From Benincasa hispida (taxonomy: Eukaryota > Streptophyta > Magnoliopsida > Cucurbitales > Cucurbitaceae), in contig NC_052354.1 in the NCBI RefSeq assembly GCF_009727055.1, positions 3,622,677 through 3,686,676 of the forward strand: 64,000 nucleotides of DNA, given 5' to 3'. The position numbers were made by a program, and so were the translations under genes. The notes beneath the pieces are model-generated. The model ran no database searches, had not been told where the DNA came from, and was given only the letters and a program-made list of their open reading frames with translations. Each line of letters begins with the position of its first letter. Within the stretch, counting starts at the first letter, position 1. Below, piece after piece: positions 45,412 to 56,799 of the stretch.

Positions 45412-48270
45412 TCTATAATGTAATGTAATTAAAACCATGAAAATGATATTATTCAAATTCCCTTTATTTTTGTACTCATCCATGTGACTCCCTTACAACC
45501 CACAGTAAAATTTCTCCCTCAGTTTCACTTACTTGGTAGTTGTACAACACATTTCCTTTTGATTCTTTTTACGATAATCATTCCTTTATCTTCTTGCTAT
45601 CCCATGAAATAAACCCATTTTCTTGATCACTTTCACAAAATTCACACTTGCTGCATCATTTCCTTCTTTCCTTCTTTCCTATTATTCATCCAAACAAAAG
45701 CTTGGAATTCCTATTTCCTTTTCTATCTATTACTTTAGACAACCTCAAAAAGAATTCCCCACAAGAATCCACACAATTTCATAGGAAACAAATTCAAACA
45801 AAACATTTATGAAAAAGGTAAGAAAATCCAGAAAACTATCATTTAATTTATTTTTATTTTTTTCGTCTCTTTCAAAACAATCTTTAAGCAAATACGCTAT
45901 CAACAAAATCCATAGAAACTTTTAACCAACAGACAATCAAAGACTTGCATTAAGAAGTGTCGTCCAAATCTTTCTATAATTTTATTGATTCTTCTATATT
46001 TAAACTTTAAAGAATAATAGATAGCTTACCGGGTTGGAAAATTTTCTTAGCGACTCTCCATTATTCTCTTTCTTCTCTGCCGAATTTGCAATCATATCCC
46101 TTTTTTGAGATATTTATTTCTCAATTTCTCTCTCCATTTCCATTTCTTCTTTTTTTTTTTTCTTTTTCTTTTTCATTTTTCTTTTGAGTACCTCTCTCTC
46201 TCTCTTTTTCTTTTGAAAAGTCAATTTTAGCCCATCAATTTCATAAATTAGTGGTGAAAAATAAAACTTCAATAATATTCACATTTATCAAAAAATTTCA
46301 TTTAACAACTCTACACCTCAAATACATACTTCATAAATTTAGCATAATAACTTTAGAATTCATGACTCAACTCAAACAATCTGTTAATTTTAGTTTCTAC
46401 TGTTAAAATATATACAATGAAATTAGACAATATAGTGTACATTAACTAAACTACTTTAAAAAAAACTAAAATTAAACAATTGATAATTATTTTAAATGAA
46501 AAACTTGCTGAAAATATCTTCAAATATAGCAAAACATCACTGTCTATCAGGGATAGACAATGATAAATATCTATCAATATCAATGATACACAGTGATAGA
46601 TGTCTATAAATGTCTCTCTGATTATTTCTATCTATCATTAATAGATAGTGATATTTTATTATATTTATAAATAAATCGACTCATTTTCAATATAGAAATT
46701 AAAATGGTATTTTATTATTTCTCGCTTTCTCCTTTCCCTTCCCTCCATTTACTTTTCCTTCTCCATGATCGTGGCTTCCCTCTATCCATATCCACACATT
46801 CTTTTTTATTATTTCTTTTTTTCCGTTTTCTATTTCTTTTTCTACAAAGTTTCAAAGTTCCCTTTTATATGGGTCAAATATTTTAATATTATTTAATTTT
46901 TATCCCTATACTTTTAAATATCAATTTTAATAAAAATCCTTAAATTTACAAATTCAATAATAGTTTTTCAGAATTTGTTAATATAGCAAAAAAATAGAAA
47001 AGCAGATTTTTGTTTTTTATTATTCTAAATTTACCCTTATTGATGTTTCAGCATATATATCAATAGTGTATCTGATATATTTTATATCTGGTATATCAGT
47101 CATTTGATATACATTATATTTGGTATATCAATTGACTAATATACTAAAGATAGAGTATATAAATTATAAAATAGATATACGAAAATTATCATTCATAAAC
47201 CATATTTAACAGTAAAGAAGTCTTTGCTCATTTACTATTATACAGTTGACTTAATTTTAGTTTTATTCGTTTGTTATAGAATATTATTTTTCTGGTACAT
47301 TATAATTAGTTTGTGATGGTTCAATCTGTTATGTTACTAACCATTTGGAATCATCTAGTAATGGCTCACGTGTGATGCACGTGTTTATTAATTTTAAGTT
47401 TATTGGTTCATTTTTTTATGTTTTAAAGGTCTTATGTTGAAAATTCATTTATATTTATTAATTATAAATCATGTTGATGAAGTGAAATAGCTTCTAGTAC
47501 CTTATACTTTATAAATATATATGATACAATAAAATCTCTTTCTAAAAAAATATATATATATATATTGTAAAATTAGTAATACATGTAGAGATTCGAAATG
47601 TAACATTAATTAAACCCGCATAGTGGTGTTTTGTTGACATAAAATGTACTTATTCGACTTCAAAGTTAACTTTTACATATAATAAATCTATTTTCTAAAG
47701 TGAAAATATGAAGAACAACTTTTATTGTTCTAACATCTCTTAGCGGATACCTAAACTTAATAATTTACCTATTATATGGAACAATCAATAGACACCTAAA
47801 CTCGAAGAGTCTTGTCCCAAAGATTGAAGAGTATCAACAAACATTTAAACTAGAATGGTCACATTTTTATACATGGACCACACTCATATAGGAATGGATA
47901 CATTAATTCAATATGTGTAACCACTTGCATCCAATGAGTTTGTTGCCTTTTTGACCCTTAATCTCAAATTATTTAATTTTAATTAATTAATTTATTGATG
48001 TTTTGATGATAACAAATATTTTTTTAACTAAAAATTTTATTATTTTTAATAGTCCATAGCATAGAACTCGGAACAACGATTCTAATGCCTTTTGAATCAC
48101 CCAAATCTGAGTTCAGATGAAAAAGTTATAGCTAAAACATATTTGAAGGCATATTACTCGAGGTGTTGACATGGCAGCCAAATTGAACAAATTAGAAAGT
48201 ATCTTTTGGAGCTATAGAATGAGTGTCACGTGAGGCTTAAATTAGCAATTGGTGGATTTGGATCTTTCTT
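45412..48270. other. Long AT-rich non-coding tract
   Basis: No gene seen. Pyrimidine-rich runs lie at 46140-46215, and a TA run at 47557-47573. Palindromic TATC/GATA words are at 46538-46680, and GATATA/TATATC words at 47041-47170. The open stretch at 46704-46886 is low-complexity. Confidence 0.5.
46538..46680. repeat. Short palindromic GATAGA/TCTATC array
   Basis: TCTATC, GTGATAGA and GATAGACAATGATA words alternate on both strands. It is the left-most of five such patches between 46.5 and 53.5 kb. Confidence 0.7.
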
Positions 48271-48567
48271 TAAAAGGAAAAAGAAAATAAAATGATTTTA
48301 CAATTATTCAAAAGAGTAATTCTTATAAATATAAAAAACCAAAGTGTTTACAATCTATGGCCAAAAATTGTCAAAGGGAAGTCAAGTTTCCTTTATTACA
48401 AAATTCCTAAAATATTCCTGTGCTTTCAACTCCATACATCTTCACCTACGACTTCTTCTTCTTCATTCTTCCTCATCTCTTTCCTCGGCATTGTTCCTTA
48501 TCGATGATAACTTCTTGCTCGACATTCTCTTCCTCATCGATGACGTCTTCTTCCACGGTTTTCTTCC

Positions 48568-49011
48568 TCATTGATGACATTCTTCCTTGACCACAGTACG
48601 ATTTATTCCTCGATTTTTTTCTTCTATTTTCTGCTCATGTAAGTCTACGATTCTTCCTCGGTTTTCTTCTTTGATTTTCTGCACGCATTCGTCTATGGCT
48701 TCTTCCCCATCCACGACGTCGTGGCTCCTCGACAACACTATCCTCCATCCATCGTTGATAAGGGATTCTTCACTCGCACACGATGGTGCCTCTACAACGG
48801 CACTCAACCATCCGCCATTATCGTTTCTCTCCATCCTCTTGCTCCTTAGTTTCAGCAACCTTTTATTCATAAAAAATGAGTGGGTCGCAAATGGAGGTGC
48901 GTAAGCATTAAATTCTACAACATTTTCCCTCCTCCTCTCCAATTTGAACCAAACGGTGAACTCTTCGCCGTATTTGATGTCGTAATCACCGCGAGCATTG
49001 TGTATCATCAC
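48568..49011 (-). other. Open frame of unknown meaning, 147 codons
   Basis: The frame begins MMIHNARGDYDIKYGEEFTV and has a charged C-terminal half with repeated KIEE/KIKEENRG units. I recognise no domain. The + strand here is rich in TTCTTC/CGATTTTC repeats, which create long open frames by composition. It may be part of the MULE 5' region or captured DNA. A real gene is possible but not supported. Confidence 0.25.
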
Positions 49012-49499
49012 ATTTCTCTGCCTCTAATCATCATATTTTGACCCAATGTAGTGTGGATGATATGCTTGTAATGAGTTCTGTTGGGTAATGTACGTTCTCA
49101 AATGTGTAATTTGGTTGAGGATTTCCACCTGCAATTAAGTTTCTTCCATCTTTAAGAACAATCGCTAATAAGTGGTACATTCTTGCTATTTTGGTGGATT
49201 TCAGGACTGAGAATCTTCTGTTTGATTCCTTCTCCTTTCCTTCTTCTTCTTTTTCATCTCTTCTCCTTTTCTTCTAGGTTTTCAGATCATCGGTATGATA
49301 TAGGCTTTCTTCTTCTTCTTCTTCTTCTTCTTTTCTAGGTTTTCAGGATCTTAGAATTCTATCAATTTGATTGTTTTATTTGTGTTCTTTTCACTTGTTC
49401 TTTTCAAATTTTTCTTAATTTTTCTTATTCTTTGTTTTGATTTGTTGTTGTACATATAGATAGTTTTTTGTGTGAATATGTATGGATGTGAACATTTCT

Positions 49500-50215
49500 T
49501 TACCACTGATAGACAATGATACAGATCTATCACTGTCTATCAGTGATACACAGTAGAGCTCTATCACCAGTGATAGGTTGTGATTGAGCTTTATCACTGT
49601 CTATCTCTATATAAAGTTATAGAGCTATATACATCTTAATGTTTTCTAATAGAATCCTTTTTTTTTTCCAGTATTTTGATACCATGGTTAATGTTCCTGT
49701 AGCTGAATCTTAGAATTCTAACAATTTTGTTGTTGTATTTGTGTTCTTTCCAATCCTTTATTAATTTTTATTATTCTTTGTTTTTTATTTTTTGTTATGC
49801 AGAAAGATAGTTTTTGGTGTGTATATGTATTGATATGAACATTTCTTTACCATTGATGGACAATGATATAGCTCTATCACTTTCTATCAGTTATACAAAG
49901 TGATAGAGCTCTACACAGATAGACAGTGATAGAGCTCTATTACTGATAGAAAGTGATAGAACTCTATCACTCTCTATAATAGTGATTGAACTCTATGACT
50001 AGTGATAAACTGTGATTGTCTATCACTGATAAACAGTGATAGAGTCCTATGACTATCTATCAATGATAGACAGTTACAGAGCTTTATCACTCTCTATAAC
50101 AATGACTGAGCTCTATCATTAGTGATATACTATGATTAAGCTCTATCATTGTTTATCACTAATAGGCAGTGATAGAGCTCTATCACTGTCTATCACTGAT
50201 ATAAAGTTATAGAGT
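49500..50215. repeat. Palindromic GATAGA/TCTATC arrays upstream of the MULE
   Basis: Two patches (49500-49612, 49850-50215) are built from TCTATCACTGATAGAC, CAGTGATAGAG and GAGCTCTATCAC. Around 50169-50202 a nearly perfect 34-bp palindrome is centred on AGAGCTCT. Such DNA can fold back into hairpins. Confidence 0.8.
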
Positions 50216-50360
50216 TGTATACATATTAATACTTCCTTTTTTTTTTTTTACAACAAATTGATATTATGGTTAATATTCATGCAGTCCTTTTTTATGGTGG
50301 ATAGTGGTCTCATTACAATTCTTATGAGAATTATAGTGTTGCTAAATTTTTGGTGATGAT

Positions 50361-51045
50361 ATGATAGATTTCAATGGTTTAGTTAGTTTGATATTGGGTG
50401 AAATTCAGTTGGATGTTTCTATAGATTTATCAGTATTATTGGATTTTGATCAAACTAATATTCAATCTGTATTTCTAATAAAACAAGATAAAGATGTTAG
50501 TTGGTATCTGTCTTTGGCTAAAGATTCAGGGACTAGGCATCCTTTAGTTGCTCATGTTAGTCTTCTTTAGAAAGATCTTGTAGTGGTATTAGTGGTGGAG
50601 GTGGTGATAAATTGCTATGTTTAAGTTCTTCTTCTAATTCTTGAAATGATCAAGTTATACAAGTTGTTGGTTTTAATGGTTATTTGAAGGAAAAAGATGT
50701 ATTTGGAAGTAAAGAAATACTATCTAAGTGTTTTTATGTAATAGCAGGGAATAAGAATTTTCAATTCAAGACTACACGATCAAATTTAAAGTCGCTTGAA
50801 TTGAAATGTTTGTATGAAGGATGTCAATAGTATGTTTGGGTATCTTGGTACAAGAAGAGTGAGTTGTGGATGCTTAGAAAGTACATTTCCAACTATAATT
50901 GTTCAATGAATACAACTCAAAGTTATCATAGACAAGTTTCTTTATCTGTAATTGGGGATTGTTTGAAAGAGGATTTTAGATTTATCTCTACTAATCACTC
51001 CCTTCCTAGAGATATTGTTCATAAGGCTCGTACTAAGCTTGGTGT
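50361..51045 (+). pseudogene. MULE transposase, N-terminal and DNA-binding part
   Basis: It opens with MIDFNGLVSLILGEIQLDVS and SVFLIKQDKDVSWYLSL, the N-terminal block seen in plant MuDR transposases. After a diverged linker come VGFNGYLKEKDVFGSKEILS and FKTTRSNLKSLELKC, then C-x4-C with WMLRKYISNYNCSM and YHRQ, the MuDR zinc finger. It carries stops near 50570 and 50828. It ends at GGTGT (51045), where a hAT-like element begins. Confidence 0.8.
50985..51045 (+). repeat. 61-bp direct repeat, left copy
   Basis: MULE coding sequence, repeated at 52027-52087 with 5 differences. The two copies enclose the hAT-like element exactly. Confidence 0.9.
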
Positions 51046-51675
51046 CCATGAGGCGGGCCGGGGACGGGAAATGGTTTCCTCGCCCCGACTCTCCCCCATT
51101 TCATCCTGTCCCCGCGAATTTCCCACCGGGAATCGAGACAGGAATTCCCCACGGGGAATTCACGGGGTCGGGTTTCCTTGCGGGGAAAATTTTCCCTTTG
51201 TTGTTTTAATATATTCATTTTTTAGCAATTTTTTTTCTCAACCAAATAAAATATATATATATTAAATAAGTTATTTCCAATAAATTTTTCATTCAAAGAA
51301 AATAGTATAAAAATTCATTATAAAAATAATAATATTATATGTGTAAAAATATAATTTTATCTTATAATTTTTAAAAGTTTAAAATTTAAATACTTACAAA
51401 TATCATAGTCAAGCTTTCCATTTAAATACTACACATTTATGGCTTAGGTAGAAAGTCTTAAATGGTAAAACAATTTAGAAAAGTATTAAAGTATGAAAGG
51501 GTTGAAATGAAAATTAGAAAAATAACTAACTTTTTATATCACAATTTTTGTAAAAAATATATAGATAAAACAATATAGTAGTAGTAGTAATAATAATAAT
51601 AATAATAATAGCTATTAAAATAATATAATTAATAATAATTATTATAAACTCAAATTTTGCTTATTAAACATAATA

Positions 51676-51726
<51 letters not shown>

Positions 51727-52026
51727 TAATAATAATAATAAATAATAATAATAATAATAATTAATAATAGTATAATTATTATTATTATTATTAATTAATT
51801 AATTTAATATTATATAAATATAATTATATAATATGAATTCGGGACGGGGTGAGGAATTGGGGCGGGGTCGAGTCGGGAAGGGGACAGGGAATATAATCCC
51901 CATCCCCGTCCCGTTTAGCCGACGGGGGAAAAAATCATCCCCGCTCCCTCCCTCATTCCCCGTCTAATTGGGGATTTCCCAGCCAATTCGACCCTAGTCC
52001 CCGTGGGGTAAATGGACATCCCTAAA
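51046..52026. mobile_element. Non-autonomous TIR transposon, hAT-like
   Basis: Both ends are G/C-rich with GGGGA/CCCCG words. Inverted ends can be read as GTGTCCATGAGGCGGG on the left and GATGTCCATTTACCCC on the right in reverse. The centre is AT-rich, with a TAA-repeat microsatellite (51577-51790). No transposase is seen. TGTCCAT-type ends are common in hAT elements, but the expected 8-bp target duplication is not visible because a 61-bp repeat lies outside both ends. Confidence 0.6.
51577..51790. repeat. TAA/ATA microsatellite
   Basis: Imperfect (TAA)n with TAATTA interruptions, inside the hAT-like element. Confidence 0.9.
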
Positions 52027-52087
52027 TCTCTACTGGTCACTCCCTTCCTAGAGATATTGTTCATAAGGCTCGTCTTAAGTTTGGTGT
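52027..52087 (+). repeat. 61-bp direct repeat, right copy
   Basis: Partner of 50985-51045. It continues without a break into the rest of the MULE frame. Confidence 0.9.
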
Positions 52088-52250
52088 TAATATTAGTTAT
52101 AAAAAAAGCTTGGAGAGCAAAAGAACACATATTAAGATCATTAAATGGTGATGCAACTGAATCATATAGCTTGATTCCACAGTTTTTTTAAAGGTTGAAA
52201 GAAATCAATCTAGGTATTACTACAAATGAAGTATTCTTCTTATAAAATTT

Positions 52251-52455
52251 ATATCATTGTCTATTTTAGATTGACTGTGATATATATCTATCACTGTATA
52301 TCAGTGATAGTTGTGCATCACTATTTATCACTGATAGATTGTGATAAACATCTATCACTGTTTATTAATGATAGTTGTGTACCACTATCTATCACTCATA
52401 GACTGTGATAGACATCTATCACTGTCTATCTACCAATGACATACAATGATAGATT
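52251..52455. repeat. Palindromic GATAGA/TCTATC array in a MULE intron
   Basis: Same words as at 49500-50215 (GTGATAGACATCTATCACTG and close variants). A smaller patch follows at 53441-53500. Located in non-coding MULE sequence. Confidence 0.8.
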
Positions 52456-52625
52456 TATTATCATTGTCACTAATATAATTGTTTTTCGTGTATTTTTTCA
52501 GGAACGTGCATTGCTCTAAAGATTGATGAAAATGATAATGATAGACTTGTTACTATTGTCACTAATATAATTGTTTTCATGTATTTTTTCATGAACGTAC
52601 ACTACTTTAAAGATTGATGAAAATG
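52451..52625 (+). repeat. Tandem duplication across a MULE splice acceptor
   Basis: Copy 1 (52451-52542) contains TTTTTTCAGGAACGTGCA, with AG at 52500-52501. Copy 2 (52543-52625) reads TTTTTTCATGAACGTACA, lacking the acceptor AG. The unit ends with AAAGATTGATGAAAATG. Confidence 0.8.
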
Positions 52626-53637
52626 GACATTTTAAATTCTATTTCATGGCTACTGGTGTATCTATTGAGGGGTGGAGGTACTGCGTACCTACCATATCTA
52701 TTGATTGCATGTTTTTTAAGTCTAAATTTTGTGGTATTCTACTATCAGCTTCAGCACTAGATGATAACAATAATATCTCTACCCTTGTGTTTGCTATCAT
52801 AGATTATGAAAATGATGCATTATGGAAATGGTTTTTTCAAAACATACAAACTAGTTTAGGGGATAAAGAACATTTAGTCATTGTCTCTGCTTGACATTTG
52901 AGCATTCCAAAGGGTGTCTTAAGTGCATTTAACAATGTTGAGTACTATGTATGCATTCAACATGTTCTACGAAATTTGAAGAAGTCATTCAAGGATCCTT
53001 TGATTGAACAGTTTTACTTTAGTTGTGCTAAATCTTACACTATTGATGACTTCGAGTTCAATATGAGATCTATGGAGTCAATTTCTCCAAATATTCAAAG
53101 TTACCTTATTAATGTAGGATTTGACAAGTGGTCTCATACATATTCTCGAAGAAGAAGATATGAACTGATGAGTACAAACTCTTTATAATGCGTAAATTTT
53201 GTTTTAAAAGAGAATAAAATCTTACTTGTTGCAAGTTTACTCGATGCAATTAGAGATTTATTGAAAAAATGGTTTCATGATCGAAGGAAAGCTAGTTTGT
53301 AAATGATTTTTTTTTTTTTTTTTGTATTCATTGGGCTGAAAATATATTACGCAACCAACATGAAAAATCAAGAAGTCTCATGGTAAGAATTCTTTATTCT
53401 TTTTCATTTTTGTTTGTTTTTAGATATATAAAATTGATAGGAGAATGATAGTCAGTGATGGATTTCTATCACTATCTATCAGTGTTAGATTTTTATCATT
53501 GTTTATATTTGGTATGTTAGTAATGTGTTGATTTCTTTTTCCATTTTTATTTATAAGTTCATCCTATTAACAACGTTGAATTCTCAGTAATGGGTGGTGA
53601 TAAACAATTCCTAGTAAATTTTAGTTTTGGATCTTGC

Positions 53638-56240
53638 CATAAGACTCTAACACTAAATCTAAGGTGGAAGGTTATTTGGAGAAGGAAAAATCCTAAAGGA
53701 GTAAGTATTGGGGCAAGATGAAATGGTGAAAGAATTAGGAATAAGTTATGTAAAAATAAAAAGAATCAAAAGGTGGCAAGTGGTTAGGAGTACGGCCAAC
53801 ACATGAGGAGGGCTTAAGCACCTTGAACGCAAGGCCTAAGAGTGCGTAGGAGGCTGGCTTCATGTTGCACTAATCTTTGGAAGCAATAAGGCTTGGGCAA
53901 TGGCCGTGGGGTTGCACGCAGCCAACATAAGGGCAAGCACAAGCCATGCGGACGCGGGCAAGGCATGCGTTGGAGGCATGCGTCGAGTGGGCATGCCAAG
54001 TGTCCCTGCCTATGTGTCGAACGGGCATGCCAAGGCGCCCAGCTCATGCATCGAGCCCAAGCGCCCAGCCTATGCGTCGAACGCTGCCGAGCCTACCGAG
54101 CAGCCATGCCTATGCGTTGATGCTTGTGCCGAGCGCCCCTACCCATGCATCGAGAGGCTAGCCTATGTAGCGAGCGCCCTGTTGAATGGCCATGCCTATG
54201 CGTCGAGCGCCTTACTAAGCACCCATGCGGCCGAGTATGCCCACGCGGCCAAGTACGCCTATGCGGCCGAGAAAGCTTGCAAGCGATGGCCAGCACCTAT
54301 GCCAAGCGCCATGTGCCCATGCCAAGCAAGTCGTGCGGTCATACCTAGTGAGCCATGCGTCGAGGATGAGCGACCACCCTATGTGTTGGTGATGACTAAC
54401 GCATGCGATGGCTAAGTGGGATTGCGATGGTAGCAAGTTAGCTTGCTATGCGTTATGGACAAAAGGAAGGTAAATTGATGAGGAAAAGAACCCCAAGGGG
54501 AGATGGAAATATTTAAGAGATGTGTCCATAAGCCTAATAAATTATATAGATAAATATTTTTAAGTATTAAGTGAATAAGGTGGCGAAAGGAGGTTCATAC
54601 AAAGCAATCCTATCATAAGCAGGAGGTGGACAAAGGAGATTACATGCAAAAATAGTCTTATCACTCTAAGCAAGAGGTGGAGGAAGGAGGTTGCATGCAA
54701 AATGAGAATTTTGGCAGGAAAATTAAGGTGAGAACAACTCAAGGCTTTGCTGGAATATGCAAAGTGTTAGCAGCCTTAAAAAGGGACAAATGTGAGTTGA
54801 GTTGTCACAAGGGGGTGAGCTTGGGATGGCTATAAATAGAGGGGTTAGGCAAGAATAATTCATTCATACCATCATCAAAATCTTAGTATTGAGAGCTTAT
54901 TTAGAGTGTTAAGTTTGAGTATTGAGGCTGCCAAAATAGTTAGGGTCCGAAGGAGCTGAAGTTGCATTGATGCAAATTTAAAGCTAGCCCAGACGCATAC
55001 GCCCAGCCAGCCAACGCATCACATAGCGTGCACCTTGCGCCTTGCAATGCTGCGTCCATCCATCGCAAACCAGTACGCCTCACACCAACGCATCATGCAC
55101 GCCAACCCAACGCAGCAGCCCACCGTGCGACGCAACACGCACACCCTACACTCGGCCGAACGCCTCAGTTGCCTACAAAACTCCATTGCGCCCACACAGT
55201 TAAAATAACCTCTAAAGGGGCTGATTTTGGGATTTTGGCTAAGTTTGGAGTAAGGTAAGCTGGTACTTTTATTATATAAAGGTACTTTGGCTATTTTAGC
55301 ATTATTTATTGATATAACAAGTATTAATTGAGGAATTTTCATTGAATAGAGGAAATCTCAGGAAGGTATTCTCAAAGTGGTTTTAGTAGGAAATCTTGCT
55401 TACGGTGAGTGGTTATTTAGTTTTATGCATTGTTATATGAATAAATGCATAGGTAAAGTATAAATACATGCTTATAATGTTATGTTACTTACCATGATAT
55501 TGTCTGTGTAATTTCTTTGGAAACTAAGATTATACCCGAAATACATAAGTTAGCATGCTTAAAAATGGTACTTGACGGGAAAATATAGTTGGCTTCGATC
55601 GGCGGGAAATGATAGTCGGTGATGACCGACGGAAAATATAGTTAAGATGCCTAAGCATGACTAGCAGGAAATAGTTGTCGATGTGCACATTGGCGGAGAA
55701 AGCGAGTTATAGGAAAGTTTCCATAAAAAGTTGTTGTGATTATTAATATATGCATGATGTGAATATGCCAAGTATAGCATGTAATGGAGGATAATGATTG
55801 AATGAGATTACATGTGATCATGCATAGATTATAATGAAATTGTTATTATGTGATTGACTTCCCAAAAATATGTTATGTTAAGCTATTGTTGTTTTAAAAG
55901 GCACCATTCACTGGGCTTATTAGCTCACGTTTTTCCAAATGTTTTCTTGTATTCCCCTCCCCCCCCCAAGTTGCAAAGCGGAGCTTTCAGAAAGGAGTCT
56001 ACAACCACCCAAAACACCAGGACTTGGTAATTTCTTAGGGCATGGCTCGGATCATGTAATAGAAGAGTATAGGAAAATTTAGCTACATGTATGAAATGTT
56101 AGATGGTTATTGTAAACATGTTAAAGCTTTTAATAGATAAAGGGGGAAATGTTAAATTAAAATATTATTATAGGATGGTACTAGTATATCTTCATGCTCT
56201 CTTCCAAGTCTTGGGCTAAGTCTAGGGAGAGGGTGTGACA
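53638..56240 (+). mobile_element. Solo Gypsy LTR inside the MULE
   Basis: It is flanked by a perfect CTTGC duplication (53633-53637, 56241-56245). The target frame resumes directly after it: the NFSFGSC end of the left part and TCSCRVWDF of the right part share the duplicated bases. It ends GAGGGTGTGACA, as do the LTRs at 8482 (reverse) and 31057; the left end is CATAAGACTC instead of TG, so its first bases have changed. It shows the CACTGGGCTTATTAGCTCA block (55911), a C run (55958-55968) and a GC-rich array (53940-54370). No coding sequence; 2603 bp. Confidence 0.87.
53940..54370. repeat. GC-rich array in the solo Gypsy LTR
   Basis: Repeated CCTATGCGTCGAGC, GCGGCCGAG and GCCATGC words. Open frames through it on both strands are by composition. 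Confidence 0.8.
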
Positions 56241-56573
56241 CTTGCAGCTGTCGAGTATGGGATTTTGATGAAATTCCATGTTCTCATGCACTTGGTGTTC
56301 TTCATTTGCTTAACATGGATACTTATACTTATGTAACTGATTACTATTATTCAAGCACTTTGTCATCGACATATATAGGTTGTGTTCGACCTGTTGGAGT
56401 CCATTCAAATTGGAGGGTTTTAGATGATGGCATTATAGCATTACCTCCTATTTTTGAACGTTCAGCAGGAATACCTAAAAAACAAAGGATCCCATCTGTA
56501 GGTGAAGCTAAAAGTAGTTCATTAAGATGTATTCGTTGTCATTATAAAGGTCACAATTCTAGGACTTGAAAAC
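56241..56573 (+). pseudogene. MULE transposase C-terminus (SWIM finger and zinc knuckle)
   Basis: It resumes after the LTR with TCSCRVWDFDEIPCSHALGV, a full SWIM finger (CxC...CxH), and runs to IPKKQRIPSVGEAK and CIRCHYKGHNSRT, a CCHC knuckle whose final Cys codon is a stop (TGA, 56567-56569). This is the standard C-terminus of MuDR transposases and fixes the + orientation of the three parts as one gene. Confidence 0.88.
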
Positions 56574-56799
56574 TTCGCCAAATTAATCAATGATGTAATC
56601 GTTATAGTTGCATTTTTTCCCTTGCATTGCCAAATGGATTGATATTAGAATTTATGAAAGTTATTTTTCCCCTTGATTGATTTTATTATTGAATTTGTAA
56701 ATGAATGGAATAATATCTTTATATGAATAAAATTCTTGAATTTCTTTGTTTATATTCATTTTCTGAATTGAAACATGTGATATACACACTTATACATAT

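Larger units (their letters stand above)
52027..53632 (+). pseudogene. MULE transposase, catalytic part
   Basis: The first exon piece (52027 to about 52199) has KAWRAKEHILRSLNGDATES, the helix before the catalytic fold. An intron carrying a palindromic array (52251-52455) follows, with an acceptor AG at 52500-52501. The exon has ENGHFKFYFMATGVSIEGW, SIDCMFFKSKFCG with the first DDE Asp, AIIDYENDALWKWFF, the second site as VSAxHLSIPKGV (Asp to Ala, then a stop at 52892), and YYVCIQHVLRNLKKSF. Further parts reach KKWFHDRRKASL; after an intron the last exon gives NNVEFSVMGGDKQFLVNF up to 53632. The lost Asp and the stop make it inactive. Confidence 0.87.

Noticed and set aside
48292..48574. Two overlapping + strand open frames
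   Set aside because: Low-complexity TTC/CTT repeats, overlapping each other in different frames, no domain.
49500..50215. CRISPR-like repeated words
   Set aside because: Units are palindromic, irregular in spacing, without unique spacers, and the genome is a plant.
53814..54436. Open frames of 70-170 codons in the solo Gypsy LTR
   Set aside because: Composition of the GC-rich array keeps all frames open; no homology recognised.
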